64,000 nt of DNA from Lysobacter capsici (GTDB lineage: Bacteria > Pseudomonadota > Gammaproteobacteria > Xanthomonadales > Xanthomonadaceae). Below are positions 17,876 through 27,479 of this stretch, piece by piece. Made by a program: the position numbers and the translations under genes. Under the pieces are notes generated by a model that was not told the origin of the DNA, searched no databases, and saw nothing but the letters and a program-made list of their open reading frames with translations. The DNA is taken from contig NZ_CP094357.1 of NCBI RefSeq assembly GCF_014779555.2, forward strand, positions 3,596,001-3,660,000, written 5' to 3'. The number at the start of each line of letters is the position of its first letter. Positions within the stretch are counted from its first letter, which is position 1.

Positions 17876-18979
17876 ATGATTTTCGAAACCCTCGACACCT
17901 TCGGCCATGAGCAGGTCGTCTTCTGCCATAACAAGGACGCCGGCCTGAAGGCCATCATCGCGATCCACAACACCGTGCTCGGCCCGGCGCTGGGCGGCCT
18001 GCGCATGTGGCCGTACAAGACCGAGCAGGACGCGCTCAACGACGTGCTGCGCCTGAGCCGCGGCATGACCTACAAGAACGCGGTCGCCGGCCTGAACATC
18101 GGCGGCGGCAAGGCGGTGATCATCGGCGATCCGTCGGCCGACAAGTCCGAGGCGCTGTTCCGCGCGTTCGGCAAGTTCGTCGATTCGCTGGGCGGCCGCT
18201 ACATCACCGCCGAGGACGTCGGCATCGACGTCAACGACATGGAATACGTGTACCGCGAGACCGAATACGTCACCGGCGTGCATCAGGTCCACGGCGGTTC
18301 GGGCGATCCCTCGCCGTTCACCGCCTACGGCACCCTGCAGGGCCTGATGGCGGCGCTGAACAAGCGTTTCGGCGATGAGGAAGTCGGCAAGTACAGCTAC
18401 GCGGTGCAGGGCCTGGGCCACGTCGGCATGGAATTCGTGAAGCTGCTCAAGGAGCGCGGCGCGAAGATCTTCGTCACCGACATCAACAAGGGCCTGGTCG
18501 ACAAGGCCGTGTCTGAGTACGGCGCCGAAGCGGTAGGCCTGGACGAGATCTACGACGTCAACGCCGACGTCTACTCGCCGTGCGCGCTGGGCGGTACCGT
18601 CAACGAGCAGACCCTGCCGCGCCTGAAGGCCAAGATCATCTGCGGCGCGGCCAACAACCAGTTGGCCAACAACGCCATCGGCGACGAAGTCGCCAAGCGC
18701 GGCATCCTGTACGCGCCGGATTACGCGGTGAACGCGGGCGGCGTGATGAACGTGGCGCTGGAACTCGACGGCTACAACCGCGAGCGCGCCATGCGCATGA
18801 TGCGCACGATCTACCACAACCTCGGCCGCATCTTCGAGATCGCCGAGCGCGACAGCATCCCGACCTACACCGCCGCCGACCGCCTGGCCGAAGAGCGCAT
18901 CACCGCGATCGGCAAGCTCAAGCTGCCGATGGGCCGTTCGGCCCCGAGCTTCCGCGGACGAATCCGCGGCGGTCACTGA
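17876..18979 (+). CDS. ldh: Leucine dehydrogenase (Glu/Leu/Phe/Val dehydrogenase family)
   Basis: The 367-residue NAD-dependent enzyme reversibly deaminates leucine (and valine/isoleucine) to the 2-oxo acid. Visible motifs are GPALGGLRMWPY near 37-47, MTYKNAVAGLNIGGGKAVI at 64-82 with the substrate-binding Lys67 and catalytic Lys79, and the Rossmann turn VQGLGHVG around 179-186. Length matches bacterial leucine dehydrogenases rather than the longer glutamate dehydrogenases. It provides step one of the leucine pathway whose later steps (liuA-E) are scattered downstream. A weak GC hairpin without a T-run follows at 18990-19010. Confidence 0.88.
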   Translation: MIFETLDTFGHEQVVFCHNKDAGLKAIIAIHNTVLGPALGGLRMWPYKTEQDALNDVLRLSRGMTYKNAVAGLNIGGGKAVIIGDPSADKSEALFRAFGKFVDSLGGRYITAEDVGIDVNDMEYVYRETEYVTGVHQVHGGSGDPSPFTAYGTLQGLMAALNKRFGDEEVGKYSYAVQGLGHVGMEFVKLLKERGAKIFVTDINKGLVDKAVSEYGAEAVGLDEIYDVNADVYSPCALGGTVNEQTLPRLKAKIICGAANNQLANNAIGDEVAKRGILYAPDYAVNAGGVMNVALELDGYNRERAMRMMRTIYHNLGRIFEIAERDSIPTYTAADRLAEERITAIGKLKLPMGRSAPSFRGRIRGGH

Positions 18980-19132
18980 GTAAAACTTCGACGGGGCCAA
19001 CGGCCCCGTCGTCGTATCCGGCGTAGGGTTTTCGCGCCGGCCCGCGTTGAAAAGAATGCGCGGGCGCGGCGCGACCGATGCGCGGTAGTGCGATACATCT
19101 CCCAATGTTGTGCAAATGTAAGGACATTCGAC

Positions 19133-19885
19133 ATGCGCAAACACGCACTCGCCACCTTCGTGGCACTGAATATGGCCTTCGGCGCCTATGCCGCCGAGCC
19201 GGCCAAGCCGGCCGCGCCGGCCCATCACGATGCGCTCGATTACGAACACCAGGAGCAGTGGCAGGCCGCGCACGACAAGTCGCAGTCGCCGATCGACATC
19301 GTCACCGCCGGCGCCGTCGACGCCGCCGACAACGAGCCGCGCGCGCTGCAGTTCGAGCACACCCGCGGCGCGGTGGATTCGGTCGAGGACAACGGTCACG
19401 CGGTGCAGGTCGACACTCACGCCACGCAGGCGACGATCCGCGGCCGTCATTTCACCCTGGCCCAGTTCCACTTCCACGCCGCCAGCGAGCACACCCTGGA
19501 CGGCAAGCATTTCCCGCTCGAAGGCCATTTCGTGTTCAAGGCCCAGGACGGACGCCTGGCGGTGGTCGGAGTGATGTACGACGTCGGCGCGGTCAACCCG
19601 GTCGCCCAAGAGGTGCTCAACGACCTCAAGCCGAAGAAGAAAAAGGCCAAGCCGGCCCAGCACGAGATCGACATCGAGGGCCTGCTGCCGAAGTCGCGCG
19701 GCTACTACCACTACCTGGGCTCGCTTACGACTCCGCCTTTGACCGAAAATGTCGAGTGGTACGTGATGCCGGCGCCGGTGACCATGTCGAAGAAGCAGAT
19801 CGACGCGTTCCTGAGCCACTACCGCCGCAACAACCGCAACATCCAACCGCTCAACGGGCGGCCGCTGATTCGTTACGAGGGCTGA
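19133..19885 (+). CDS. cah: Periplasmic alpha-type carbonic anhydrase
   Basis: The 250-residue zinc enzyme hydrates CO2 to bicarbonate in the periplasm. A signal peptide spans about 1-20 (ending AYA-A). Family motifs are QSPIDI at 51-56, [10 protein letters not shown] with zinc ligands His113 and His115, His132 in GHFVF, and [13 protein letters not shown] near the C-terminus. The ATG at 19133 has taagga upstream; an earlier in-frame ATG at 19088 would spoil the signal peptide. The gene ends one base before liuA and probably shares its transcript. Bicarbonate supply for the biotin-dependent MCC step is a speculative link. Confidence 0.92.
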   Translation: MRKHALATFVALNMAFGAYAAEPAKPAAPAHHDALDYEHQEQWQAAHDKSQSPIDIVTAGAVDAADNEPRALQFEHTRGAVDSVEDNGHAVQVDTHATQATIRGRHFTLAQFHFHAASEHTLDGKHFPLEGHFVFKAQDGRLAVVGVMYDVGAVNPVAQEVLNDLKPKKKKAKPAQHEIDIEGLLPKSRGYYHYLGSLTTPPLTENVEWYVMPAPVTMSKKQIDAFLSHYRRNNRNIQPLNGRPLIRYEG

Positions 19886-19886
19886 T

Positions 19887-21044
19887 ATGCGCAGTTTTCC
19901 CCTGGGTGAAGAGATCGACGCGCTGCGCGATGCCGTGCGCCGTTTCGCCGACGCACAGATTGCTCCGCGCGCGGAGCAGATCGATCACGACAACGCGTTT
20001 CCGCAAGACCTGTGGCTCAAGCTGGGCGAGATGGGCCTGCTCGGCATGACCGTGCCGGGCGAATTCGGCGGCAGCGAAATGGGTTATCTGGCGCATCTGG
20101 TCGCGATGGAGGAAATCTCGCGCGCATCGGGTTCGGTCGGTCTGTCCTACGGCGCGCATTCCAACCTGTGCGTGTCCAACCTGTACGCCAACGGCAATCA
20201 GGCGCAGCGCGAGAAGTACCTGCCCAAGCTGTGCACCGGCGAATGGAAGGGCGCGCTGGCGATGAGCGAACCCGGCGCGGGCTCGGACGTGGTCGGCTCG
20301 ATGAGCTGCCGCGCCGAACTGCGCGACGGCGTGTGGGTCGCCAACGGCAACAAGATGTGGATCACCAACGGCCCCGAGGCCGACGTGCTGATCGTGTACA
20401 TGCGCACCGCGGGCAAGGATGCCGGCAGCAAGTGCATGACCGCGTTCATCGTCGAAAAGGGCATGAAGGGGTTCAGCACCGCGCAGAAGCTCGACAAGCT
20501 CGGCATGCGCGGGTCCAACACCTGCGAACTGGTGTTCGAGGACTGCGAGATCCCGGCCGAGAACGTGCTCGGCGAGGTGCATCACGGGGTCAAGGTGCTG
20601 ATGAGCGGCTTGAACACCGAGCGCCTGGTGCTGACCGGCGGCCCGATCGGCCTGATGCAGTCGGCCCTGGACATCGCCCTGCCCTATGTGCGCGAGCGCA
20701 AGCAGTTCGACGTCGCGATCGGCACCTTCAGCCTGATGCAGGGCAAGATCGCCGACATGTACACCGCGCTGCAGTCCAGCCGCGCGTTCGCGTATCAGGT
20801 CGGTCGCGATTTCGATGCCGGACACAAGAGCCGGATCGATTCGGCCGCGTGTCTGCTGCATGCGTCCGATGCCGCCGTGCAGGTGGCGCTGGAAGCGATC
20901 CAGACATTGGGCGGCAACGGCTATATCAACGAGTACCCGACCGGGCGGATTCTGCGCGACGCGAAGCTGTATGCGATCGGTGCGGGTACGAACGAGATCC
21001 GGCGGATGTTGATCGGGCGGGAGTTGTTTGACGGCAAGAGCTGA
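19887..21044 (+). CDS. liuA: Isovaleryl-CoA dehydrogenase
   Basis: The 385-residue FAD enzyme oxidises isovaleryl-CoA to 3-methylcrotonyl-CoA. It has the acyl-CoA dehydrogenase signatures [25 protein letters not shown] and [14 protein letters not shown]. Glu245 in GLNTERLVL matches the position of the catalytic glutamate of isovaleryl-CoA dehydrogenases (helix G), which differs from the position in medium-chain enzymes and supports this assignment. It starts one base after the carbonic anhydrase stop. In pseudomonads liuA heads a liuABCDE cluster; here the next steps are 6 to 25 kb away. Confidence 0.93.
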   Translation: MRSFPLGEEIDALRDAVRRFADAQIAPRAEQIDHDNAFPQDLWLKLGEMGLLGMTVPGEFGGSEMGYLAHLVAMEEISRASGSVGLSYGAHSNLCVSNLYANGNQAQREKYLPKLCTGEWKGALAMSEPGAGSDVVGSMSCRAELRDGVWVANGNKMWITNGPEADVLIVYMRTAGKDAGSKCMTAFIVEKGMKGFSTAQKLDKLGMRGSNTCELVFEDCEIPAENVLGEVHHGVKVLMSGLNTERLVLTGGPIGLMQSALDIALPYVRERKQFDVAIGTFSLMQGKIADMYTALQSSRAFAYQVGRDFDAGHKSRIDSAACLLHASDAAVQVALEAIQTLGGNGYINEYPTGRILRDAKLYAIGAGTNEIRRMLIGRELFDGKS

Positions 21045-21070
21045 GGGATCTTCGGCTTGGGTTGTCTGGA

Positions 21071-21105
21071 AACGCCGTCGCGGCTTCGCGGCGGCGTTTT
21101 TGTTT
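21071..21105 (+). terminator. Terminator after liuA
   Basis: A long hairpin (aacgccgtcgcgg / cgcggcggcgtt, one mismatched pair) is followed by five T residues. It lies 27 bases past the liuA stop codon. Confidence 0.85.
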
Positions 21106-21232
21106 GGGGATTCGGGATTCGGGATTCGGGATTGGGGTTCGAGTTGCGGGATGCGGGATTAGATGCTGGGAATTTTGAGTTGCGGTGCTGGGCGTGGGTC
21201 TGCGATGCGCTGCTTGGGGATTGTCGGCGCTT

Positions 21233-21422
21233 GAAAAGCGAATCTCCCCCAACCCCTCTTTTACAAAGAGGGGAGCTGATTTTGGTGATCGGGGTGGTTC
21301 GTCGGCGCGCTTACGCGCGAGCGGGATTTCGCTGCACATACAGCACAATCGCCGGATGGACACGATCGCCGCGAATGCGCTCCCCTCTTTGGAAAAGAGG
21401 GGTTGGGGGAGATTCGCTTTTC
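21233..21422. repeat. 190-bp element with 43-bp terminal inverted repeats (MITE-like)
   Basis: The arms at 21233-21275 and 21380-21422 are reverse complements over 43 bases with a single mismatch. Each arm starts gaaaagcgaatctccccc and contains its own smaller palindrome (ctcttt...aaagag). The 104-base interior has no gene. Related fragments lie at 17301-17430. It occupies the convergent space between liuA and the autotransporter gene, which otherwise (21106-21525) shows nothing else. Confidence 0.85.
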
Positions 21423-21525
21423 CTGTCCGAAGCTGCGTATCAGCACGCAAGCCAAACAACCGCCCGACGCCGTCCTGACAAATCATCCAGCAGGCTTCAA
21501 CGAACCCGCCTCGCTCCCATCCGAC

Positions 21526-24327
21526 TCAGAACGAAAACGACCAATTCGCCAACGCGCGCGGATACGGCTGCCCGAACTCGTAACGATTATCCAAGTCCAG
21601 GCTCAACACCCCACCGCGCGCAAACCGCGCGCTGAGCCCCAGGCCCAGCACTCCCGCCTCGCGCGCGAACGGATCGCTCGCGATCGGCGACCACACATCC
21701 AATCCGGTGAAACGCGCATCGATGTAACGACCGGACTGGGCCAGCGTGCGTTGCCATTCGGCGCGGCCGCTCAGGGTCAACGATGTCGAGCCGAGCAGCC
21801 ACTCGCGCTGCACCCGCGCGCCGGCCAGCAGTTGCGTCGCGCTCAGGCTGGAATCGTCCGCGCTCAGGCCGAACCCGGCCGCGCCGTCCTCGGCGAAACC
21901 GCCGCGCTGCAGACGCAGGCTCTGCACGCCGATATACGGCGTCAGCAAACCGTTGCGCGATTCGAAGCGATGACCGGCCTGCACGCCCAGGGTCAGATAG
22001 CGATCGGCGTAGTTCGAACCGGTGCCGAACTGGCTGTCGCCCAGCCGGATGTCGCGGCGCATGTCGCGATCCATGCGGCCGAACGCGGCGCGGCCCAGCA
22101 AGTAACTGCCGGCGCGGTCCCAACTGGCATAGAACTGGCCTTCGATCTGGCGATTGCGTTCGCGATCGCCACGCAGGCGGGTGTAGGCATAGCCGTCGGT
22201 CTGGCTCAACGCCGCGCCGACGCGCAGCGAATTCAAACGCTGGTCGTGACCGACGATCCAGCCTTTGGCATCGAGGTCGAAACGTCCCGCCGCCGCGCGC
22301 TGGGCGTCGATGCGGTCGGCCCAGGCGCCGTCGCGAGGTTGCAGGGATTGCGCATCCAGACGCGATTCCAGCGCATGTCGGTTGCCTTCGATCGCCATCA
22401 TCGCGAAGGCGACATCGGCGCTATGCAATTCGCCCGACAGGCTGGCCAGCGATTGCTTGGCGATCTGTTCGCTCGCCGACTGCTGCAAGGCACCGGCCGC
22501 GGCGCCGAACGCACCCGGCGCGCCGCCCGCCGCCGCGCCTTGATCAAGCCCGCGCAAGGCGTCGTCCACGCGCACCGCGGCCGAAGCCGCGGCGCCCTGC
22601 ACGCCCATCGCCTGCGCGGTCGCGCTGATGCTCAGGGCGGAGATGTCGAGCCAGGCCTGGGTCGCGCTGTAACCCACCGTCGCGGTCAGGAACACGCCCG
22701 GCGCGGTCGACAGCGAGCCGAATTGCCCGCTGACGCTGCCGGCGTTGAGAAACACCTCGCGACTGGAACGCACATAGCCCGGCAATTGCCCGAGCACGCG
22801 CGCATCGCCGGCGAGGCTGGCGCTGCCGCCCACATCCAGCTTGGAGCCGATGAAGAACTGCAACTGGCCGGCGGCGGATTGTGCGTAGTTGCCGTCGATG
22901 CGCAGGCCAGCGCCGTCCAGACGCAGCGCGCCCTGATTGTCGACGCGATTGCCGATGCGCGCGCCGTTGCCGCCAGCGAAGGTCGCGCCGTTGCGGATGG
23001 TCACCGCCGAGGCCAGGCTGCCGCCGTCGTTCAAGCGCAGGCTGCCGGCAGCGACATCGGTCGCGCCGGTGTAGGTGTTCGCGCTGGTCGCGTCCAGGCG
23101 CAGGGTGCCGCTGCCGTCCTTGATCAGGCCGCCGGCGCCGCTGATCGGGTTCGACCAGGTCGATGCGCCGTCGAAACTCACCCGCACGTCGCCCCAATCC
23201 AGCCGCCGCAAACCGCGCACGGCGGCGCCGACATCGAGCAGGCCCTGGCCGAACACCGGATCCACCCCGGGCGCGCCCAGGTCTTTCGCGTTGCCGAGCA
23301 GCGCCTGCCGCACCAGGTCGTTGTTGAAATACGGAAACGCCTGCCACACCAGCGCGGCCGCGCCCGACACCTGCGGCGCGGCGAACGAGGTGCCGCGGAT
23401 GATCCAGTAACTCGGGCTGCCGACCGCGTCGTTGACCCCGGTCGCCTGCACGTTGCCGGGCGCGACCAGGCAGTAGTTCATAGCGATGCCGCAGGCGTTG
23501 GAGTAACTCGCCAGTTGCGTAGGCGTGTTGGTGTCCAGCGCCGCCGCTGCGATCCAGCCGCGTTCGAGCACGTTCGCGCCGGCGCCCTGGCTCGGCAGCG
23601 AGGCGTTGTCGGACGGCTGCGGCTTGGCTTCGTTGCCGGTGGCGAACACCACCAGGCCGCCGTTGTCGATGAAGGGCTTGTAGGCGTCGATGAAACTGCG
23701 GGTGACGTTGTCGCCGCTCCAGTACAGGCCGCCCCAGGAGTTGTTCATGATCCGCACGCCGGCGTTCATGAGGTCGCGGCTGACGATGTCCAGGCCGCCG
23801 TTGCTGGTGGCCAGGTTGCCCTGGCCGGAGCCGTCGTCGGGCGGGCTGACGTCGTTGAGGATGCGCGCGGAGACGATGCTGGCGCCCTGGGCGATGCCGC
23901 CGGGCCAGGCCCCGACCGGCGTGCCGGCGATGATCTGCGAAACATAGGTGCCGTGACCGAGCACGTCGTCGATGCGATGGTTGTTGCTGCGCGGATCGGT
24001 GTAGAGCAGATGCGGTCCGACCCGCCCGCTGAGCGCGGGATGGTCGCGACGCACGCCGCTGTCGACCACGCCGATGCGCACGCCCTGCCCGGTCAGCCCC
24101 AACGCCTGCGCCGAGCGCGCATTGGTGATGTCCAAGTGCGCGCCGATCGGCGGCGGCGGCGAGGTAGGCGGCGGCGGTGTGGTGGGTGGCGGCGTCGTGG
24201 TCGGCGGCGGCGTGGGTTTGACGCCGCCACCGCCGCCCCCACCGCCGCAGGCGCTGAGGATGGCGACGCTGAGTACGCACAGCGTCAATCGCGAACTACG
24301 CCGCACTGCCGATCCGTAACCGTTCAT
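21526..24327 (-). CDS. S8 subtilisin-like serine protease autotransporter
   Basis: The 933-residue protein has a lipoprotein-like signal (LSAC, Cys27), then a poly-Gly stretch and a Pro/Thr-rich tether (36-60). The peptidase S8 domain (about 65-370) has catalytic Asp89 in GVVDSGV, His125 in GHGTYVS and Ser314 in GTSFAAPQ. An autotransporter-associated beta-strand repeat (GSGTLRLDATSANTYTGAT) leads into a beta-helix stalk (about 385-560). The C-terminal 280 residues form an autotransporter beta-barrel ending in ALANWSFSF, with the expected terminal Phe. It should be displayed on or released from the outer surface. Family members act on host or environmental proteins. It is monocistronic; the C-terminus faces liuA across repeat DNA. 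Confidence 0.93.
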   Translation of the reverse strand: MNGYGSAVRRSSRLTLCVLSVAILSACGGGGGGGGVKPTPPPTTTPPPTTPPPPTSPPPPIGAHLDITNARSAQALGLTGQGVRIGVVDSGVRRDHPALSGRVGPHLLYTDPRSNNHRIDDVLGHGTYVSQIIAGTPVGAWPGGIAQGASIVSARILNDVSPPDDGSGQGNLATSNGGLDIVSRDLMNAGVRIMNNSWGGLYWSGDNVTRSFIDAYKPFIDNGGLVVFATGNEAKPQPSDNASLPSQGAGANVLERGWIAAAALDTNTPTQLASYSNACGIAMNYCLVAPGNVQATGVNDAVGSPSYWIIRGTSFAAPQVSGAAALVWQAFPYFNNDLVRQALLGNAKDLGAPGVDPVFGQGLLDVGAAVRGLRRLDWGDVRVSFDGASTWSNPISGAGGLIKDGSGTLRLDATSANTYTGATDVAAGSLRLNDGGSLASAVTIRNGATFAGGNGARIGNRVDNQGALRLDGAGLRIDGNYAQSAAGQLQFFIGSKLDVGGSASLAGDARVLGQLPGYVRSSREVFLNAGSVSGQFGSLSTAPGVFLTATVGYSATQAWLDISALSISATAQAMGVQGAAASAAVRVDDALRGLDQGAAAGGAPGAFGAAAGALQQSASEQIAKQSLASLSGELHSADVAFAMMAIEGNRHALESRLDAQSLQPRDGAWADRIDAQRAAAGRFDLDAKGWIVGHDQRLNSLRVGAALSQTDGYAYTRLRGDRERNRQIEGQFYASWDRAGSYLLGRAAFGRMDRDMRRDIRLGDSQFGTGSNYADRYLTLGVQAGHRFESRNGLLTPYIGVQSLRLQRGGFAEDGAAGFGLSADDSSLSATQLLAGARVQREWLLGSTSLTLSGRAEWQRTLAQSGRYIDARFTGLDVWSPIASDPFAREAGVLGLGLSARFARGGVLSLDLDNRYEFGQPYPRALANWSFSF

Positions 24328-24859
24328 GGCTCACCCCGCTGGCGGCGCGTCTCGTCCGCTCCCCAGCGGATCGATCGCACCTCGCATTCGTTTTAATCCA
24401 AGCATCGCGAACCGACAATCGATTCGTTGGTTTATTACGCAGAACCGGGAGAATCCGGATGCGCGTGTCGGCGCGGGGCGGCTGGCGCTGCTGGATTGCC
24501 GGGGCAAGCGCCGAGGTTCGAGCACGGCATGGGCGGCCCGATCGGTCGGCCAAACCCGCATCCGGATGCGATTCGCCCGCAAACACGCCGATGGGCGGCC
24601 GCGGTATCCGCGCAAAATCCGACCCTCGCCGCCGAGCGCCGCCCCTGTAATCGGTTTCGCAGTACCGCCGGGAAATCTCCCCATTCAGCTGAGCGCCGGT
24701 TAGCGACCGCCCCAAACCGCCGATTCGTTAACTTTCCGCTAATCCAAATCCATCCCGCAGCGGATGTTTGCGGCACCGCAGCATGGCGCCGCATAATCGA
24801 TGGGTTCCGGCCACCACCCTCGCGGGCCGGCCCTCACGCCACAGTTTCGGAGTTCCGCC
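24328..24859. other. Divergent promoter region, autotransporter and thiolase
   Basis: No gene is supported in these 532 bases. The space lies between two divergently transcribed genes and should contain both promoters. No operator-like palindrome stands out by eye. Confidence 0.5.
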
Positions 24860-26035
24860 ATGAGCGATGTCGTCATCGTCGGTGCCAAGCGCACCGCCAT
24901 CGGTTCCTTCCTCGGCCAATTCACCGGCGTCCCGACCCCGACCCTGGGCAGCGCCGCGATCACCGGCGCGCTCGAGCAGGCCGGCGTGGCCGCCGACCAG
25001 ATCGACGAAGTCATCATGGGCTGCGTGCTCCCGGCCGGCCTCGGCCAGGCCCCCGCGCGCCAGGCCGCGCTCGGCGCGAACCTGCCGGTTTCGGCCGGCT
25101 GCACCACCATCAACAAGGTCTGCGGTTCGGGCATGAAGGCGATCATGCTGGGCCACGATCTGATCAAGGCCGGCTCGGCCAAGCTGGTCGTCGCCGGCGG
25201 CATGGAGTCGATGACCAATGCCCCGCACGTGCTCAACAATTCGCGCACCGGCATCCGCTACGGCAGCGCCGAAATGCTCGACCACATGGCCTGGGACGGT
25301 CTGACCAATCCCTACGACGGCAAGGCCATGGGCGTGTTCGGCGACGCCGCCTGCGCCAAGTACGATTTCGACCGCGCCGCGATCGACGCCTACTCCGAAG
25401 AGAGCGTCAAGCGCGCTCAGGCCGCGCAGAATGGCGGCCATTTCAAGGACGAAATCGTTCCGGTGACGGTCAAGGGCCGCAAGGGCGACGTGGTCGTCGA
25501 CGCCGACGAAGAGCCGGCCAAGATCGATGTGGCCAAGATCCCGACCCTGCGTCCGGCGTTCGGCAAGGACGGCGTGCTGACCGCCGCCGCGTCCTCCAAG
25601 ATCTCCGACGGCGCCGCCGCCACGCTGCTGATGTCGGCCGAGGAAGCCGCCGCGCGCGGGCTCAAGCCGCTGGCCCGGATCGTCGCCCACGCCGGCCACG
25701 CGCAGGCCCCGGAATGGTTCACCACCGCGCCGGTGAAAGCGATTTCAAACGTGCTCGAAAAGGCCGGCTGGACGGTCGCCGACGTCGATCTGTTCGAGAT
25801 CAACGAAGCGTTCTCGGTGGTCGCCATGGCGCCGATGAAGGACCTGGGCATCAGCCACGACAAGCTCAACGTCCACGGCGGCGCGGTCGCGCTGGGTCAC
25901 CCGATCGGCGCCAGCGGCGCCCGCCTGGTGGTCACCCTGATCAACGCCCTGCGCATCCGCGGCGGCAAGCGCGGCGTCGCCTCGCTGTGCATCGGCGGCG
26001 GCGAAGCGACCGCGATCGCGATCGAACTGCTGTAA
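24860..26035 (+). CDS. Acetyl-CoA C-acetyltransferase (thiolase)
   Basis: The 391-residue thiolase has the acyl-carrying Cys88 in NKVCGSGMKA, His347 in ALGHPIGASGAR and the second catalytic Cys377 in SLCIGGGEA. Length and motifs fit biosynthetic/degradative acetoacetyl-CoA thiolases (AtoB/PhaA type). It interconverts acetoacetyl-CoA and two acetyl-CoA. It could process the acetoacetate made by HMG-CoA lyase at the end of the leucine pathway once activated, but no CoA-transferase gene is in the window. The start at 24860 was chosen for the MSDVVIVGAKRTAIG N-terminus typical of the family. Confidence 0.92.
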   Translation: MSDVVIVGAKRTAIGSFLGQFTGVPTPTLGSAAITGALEQAGVAADQIDEVIMGCVLPAGLGQAPARQAALGANLPVSAGCTTINKVCGSGMKAIMLGHDLIKAGSAKLVVAGGMESMTNAPHVLNNSRTGIRYGSAEMLDHMAWDGLTNPYDGKAMGVFGDAACAKYDFDRAAIDAYSEESVKRAQAAQNGGHFKDEIVPVTVKGRKGDVVVDADEEPAKIDVAKIPTLRPAFGKDGVLTAAASSKISDGAAATLLMSAEEAAARGLKPLARIVAHAGHAQAPEWFTTAPVKAISNVLEKAGWTVADVDLFEINEAFSVVAMAPMKDLGISHDKLNVHGGAVALGHPIGASGARLVVTLINALRIRGGKRGVASLCIGGGEATAIAIELL

Positions 26036-26080
26036 GCAAGAAGTTAAAAACGCGTTGCACAAAAAAAACCGGCATGCCGC

Positions 26081-26113
26081 TTGACACACGTCACCGGCTT
26101 GTCATCATGTTAT
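26081..26113 (+). promoter_or_regulatory. Candidate sigma-70 promoter of the first alanine-rich lipoprotein
   Basis: A perfect -35 box TTGACA lies at 26081-26086. Possible -10 elements follow in catcatgttat (26103-26113), at a spacing of 17 or more depending on the hexamer chosen. It sits 50-80 bases before the lipoprotein start. The -10 is weak, so this is a candidate only. Confidence 0.4.
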
Positions 26114-26162
26114 CGGCGCGCAACTGCGCGTTGCCTAACTAAACGACGAGGAATCCGACATC

Positions 26163-26540
26163 ATGAATTTCAACAAGGCGCTGATCGCCCTGGCTCTGGG
26201 CCTGGCCCTGGCCGCTTGCTCGAACCAGAAGCAGGCCGAAGAAGCTTCCGCCGACGCCGCTGCCGCTTCGACCGAAGCTCAGGCCGCTGCTGACACCGCC
26301 GCTGCCGCTGGCGACGCCGCCACCGCCGACGCCGCTGCTGCTTCGGCTGACGCCGCTGCCACCGCTGCCGACGCCGCTGCCACCTCGGCCGATGCCGCTG
26401 CCAACGCTGCGACCCCGGCTGCTGCCGACGCCGCTGCCGACGCCGCCAAGAACGCTGCCGACGCCGCTGGCCAGGCTGCCGAAGCCGCCAAGGACGCTGC
26501 CGCTCCGGCGGAAGCTGCCAAGGAAGAAGCGAAGAAGTAA
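26163..26540 (+). CDS. Alanine-rich lipoprotein, Lpp-like architecture (first of a pair)
   Basis: The 125-residue product has a lipoprotein signal peptide with lipobox LAAC (Cys19). The mature part is over half Ala with regular Asp, in near-heptad units such as SADAAAT-AADAAAT-SADAAAN, so it should be one long helix. It ends in EEAKK, and a C-terminal Lys is how Lpp/OprI-type lipoproteins attach to peptidoglycan. I infer a small structural envelope lipoprotein; covalent attachment is not shown. A strong terminator follows. The paralogue lies next door. Confidence 0.8.
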   Translation: MNFNKALIALALGLALAACSNQKQAEEASADAAAASTEAQAAADTAAAAGDAATADAAAASADAAATAADAAATSADAAANAATPAAADAAADAAKNAADAAGQAAEAAKDAAAPAEAAKEEAKK

Positions 26541-26593
26541 TATCGCGCAAGCGATACTGCTAGTTCCGACGCGAAAACCTCGTGTCGAACGGG

Positions 26594-26621
26594 AAAGCCG
26601 CCGGTTATCCGGCGGCTTTTT
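26594..26621 (+). terminator. Terminator between the two alanine-rich lipoproteins
   Basis: A perfect 11-base stem (aaagccgccgg / ccggcggcttt) with a 4-base loop ends in a T-run. The paired lipoprotein genes are therefore transcribed separately. Confidence 0.9.
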
Positions 26622-26733
26622 CCGTAAGGTCAGTGAACGATCGAAGCCGGCTTGCCGGACCGCTGCGAGCACTGGCGTTGCCTGACAGATCCACTAGACG
26701 TTTTATCTCAGACAACTCCTCAGGAGACATCTC

Positions 26734-27162
26734 ATGAAGACCCATCTCTACGTCCTGCTCGCCGCCGCCGTCCTGGCACTGTCGGCTTGCGCCCAGAAGT
26801 CCGAAGAAGCCAAGGACGCCGCTGCCGAAGCCTCGGCCGCCGCCGAGCAGGCGGGCGATTCGGCCGCCAAGGCCGCTGACGCCGCCGGCACCGCCGTCGC
26901 CGAAGGCGCCAACGCCGCCGCTGCTGCCGCCTCCGACGCCGCCGCCAATGCCGGCGCCGCCGCCGACAACGCCGCCGCTGCCGCGGGCAACGCCGCCGAT
27001 TCGGCCGCCGCCGCCGCCGGCAACGCTGTCGACTCCGCCGCTGCCGGTGCCGCCGACGCTGCCGCCAAGGCCGCCAACGCGACCGCCGACGCTGCGAACA
27101 AGGTCGCCGACAAGGCCGACGCTGCCGCTGCTGAAGCCAAGAAGGAAGAAGCCAAGCACTAA
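26734..27162 (+). CDS. Alanine-rich lipoprotein, Lpp-like architecture (second of a pair)
   Basis: A 142-residue paralogue of the preceding lipoprotein: lipobox LSAC (Cys19), then an Ala-dominated helix with recurring AADAA and AGNAADSAAAA units, ending EEAKH. The final residue is His rather than Lys, so peptidoglycan linkage by the usual Lpp mechanism would have to use an internal Lys or does not occur. A good aggaga ribosome binding site precedes the ATG. It is followed by two terminator hairpins. Confidence 0.8.
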   Translation: MKTHLYVLLAAAVLALSACAQKSEEAKDAAAEASAAAEQAGDSAAKAADAAGTAVAEGANAAAAAASDAAANAGAAADNAAAAAGNAADSAAAAAGNAVDSAAAGAADAAAKAANATADAANKVADKADAAAAEAKKEEAKH

Positions 27163-27185
27163 TCGGCTTGCGTTTCGTTCACTGA

Positions 27186-27264
27186 AAGGCCCGCGCAAGC
27201 GGGTCTTTCTTTTTGTGGGCGTGGCTTTGTCGCAGATACCAGACCCGCGAGAGCGGGTTTTTGT
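27186..27264 (+). terminator. Two tandem terminator hairpins
   Basis: The first hairpin (ggcccgc-gcaa-gcgggtc) ends in tttcttttt. The second (acccgc-gaga-gcgggt) ends in tttttg at about 27264. Doubled terminators behind a small lipoprotein gene suggest strong transcription. Confidence 0.8.
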
Positions 27265-27310
27265 TTGGGTGGCTTTGGTACGGACGTGCGGCGACGCTGG
27301 CGCTTGCGGA

Positions 27311-27479
27311 CCCTCACCCTAGCCCTCTCCCGCAAGCGGGAGAGGGAACACGTCGCAGTTACCCAAGCAGTCGCCGAGATCCGCTTCGCGCACAGTTACA
27401 TGCAATTCGCGAACACGCTCCCTCTCCCGCTTGCGGCGACCGAAGGGAGTGCAGAGCTGAGAGGGCCGGAGTGAGGGCG
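27311..27479. repeat. Paired palindromic repeat of the ccctctcccgc family
   Basis: The left copy (27311-27346) holds ccctctcccgc-aa-gcgggagaggg; a degenerate inverted copy ends at 27479 with gtgaggg. Total span is about 169 bases. The same layout is found inside icmF. The rest of the space 27265-27686 before liuB shows no gene and presumably carries the liuB promoter. Confidence 0.7.

Noticed and set aside
17744-19846. A 700-codon minus-strand frame opposite leucine dehydrogenase and carbonic anhydrase
   Set aside because: Shadow of two plus-strand genes with clear catalytic motifs.
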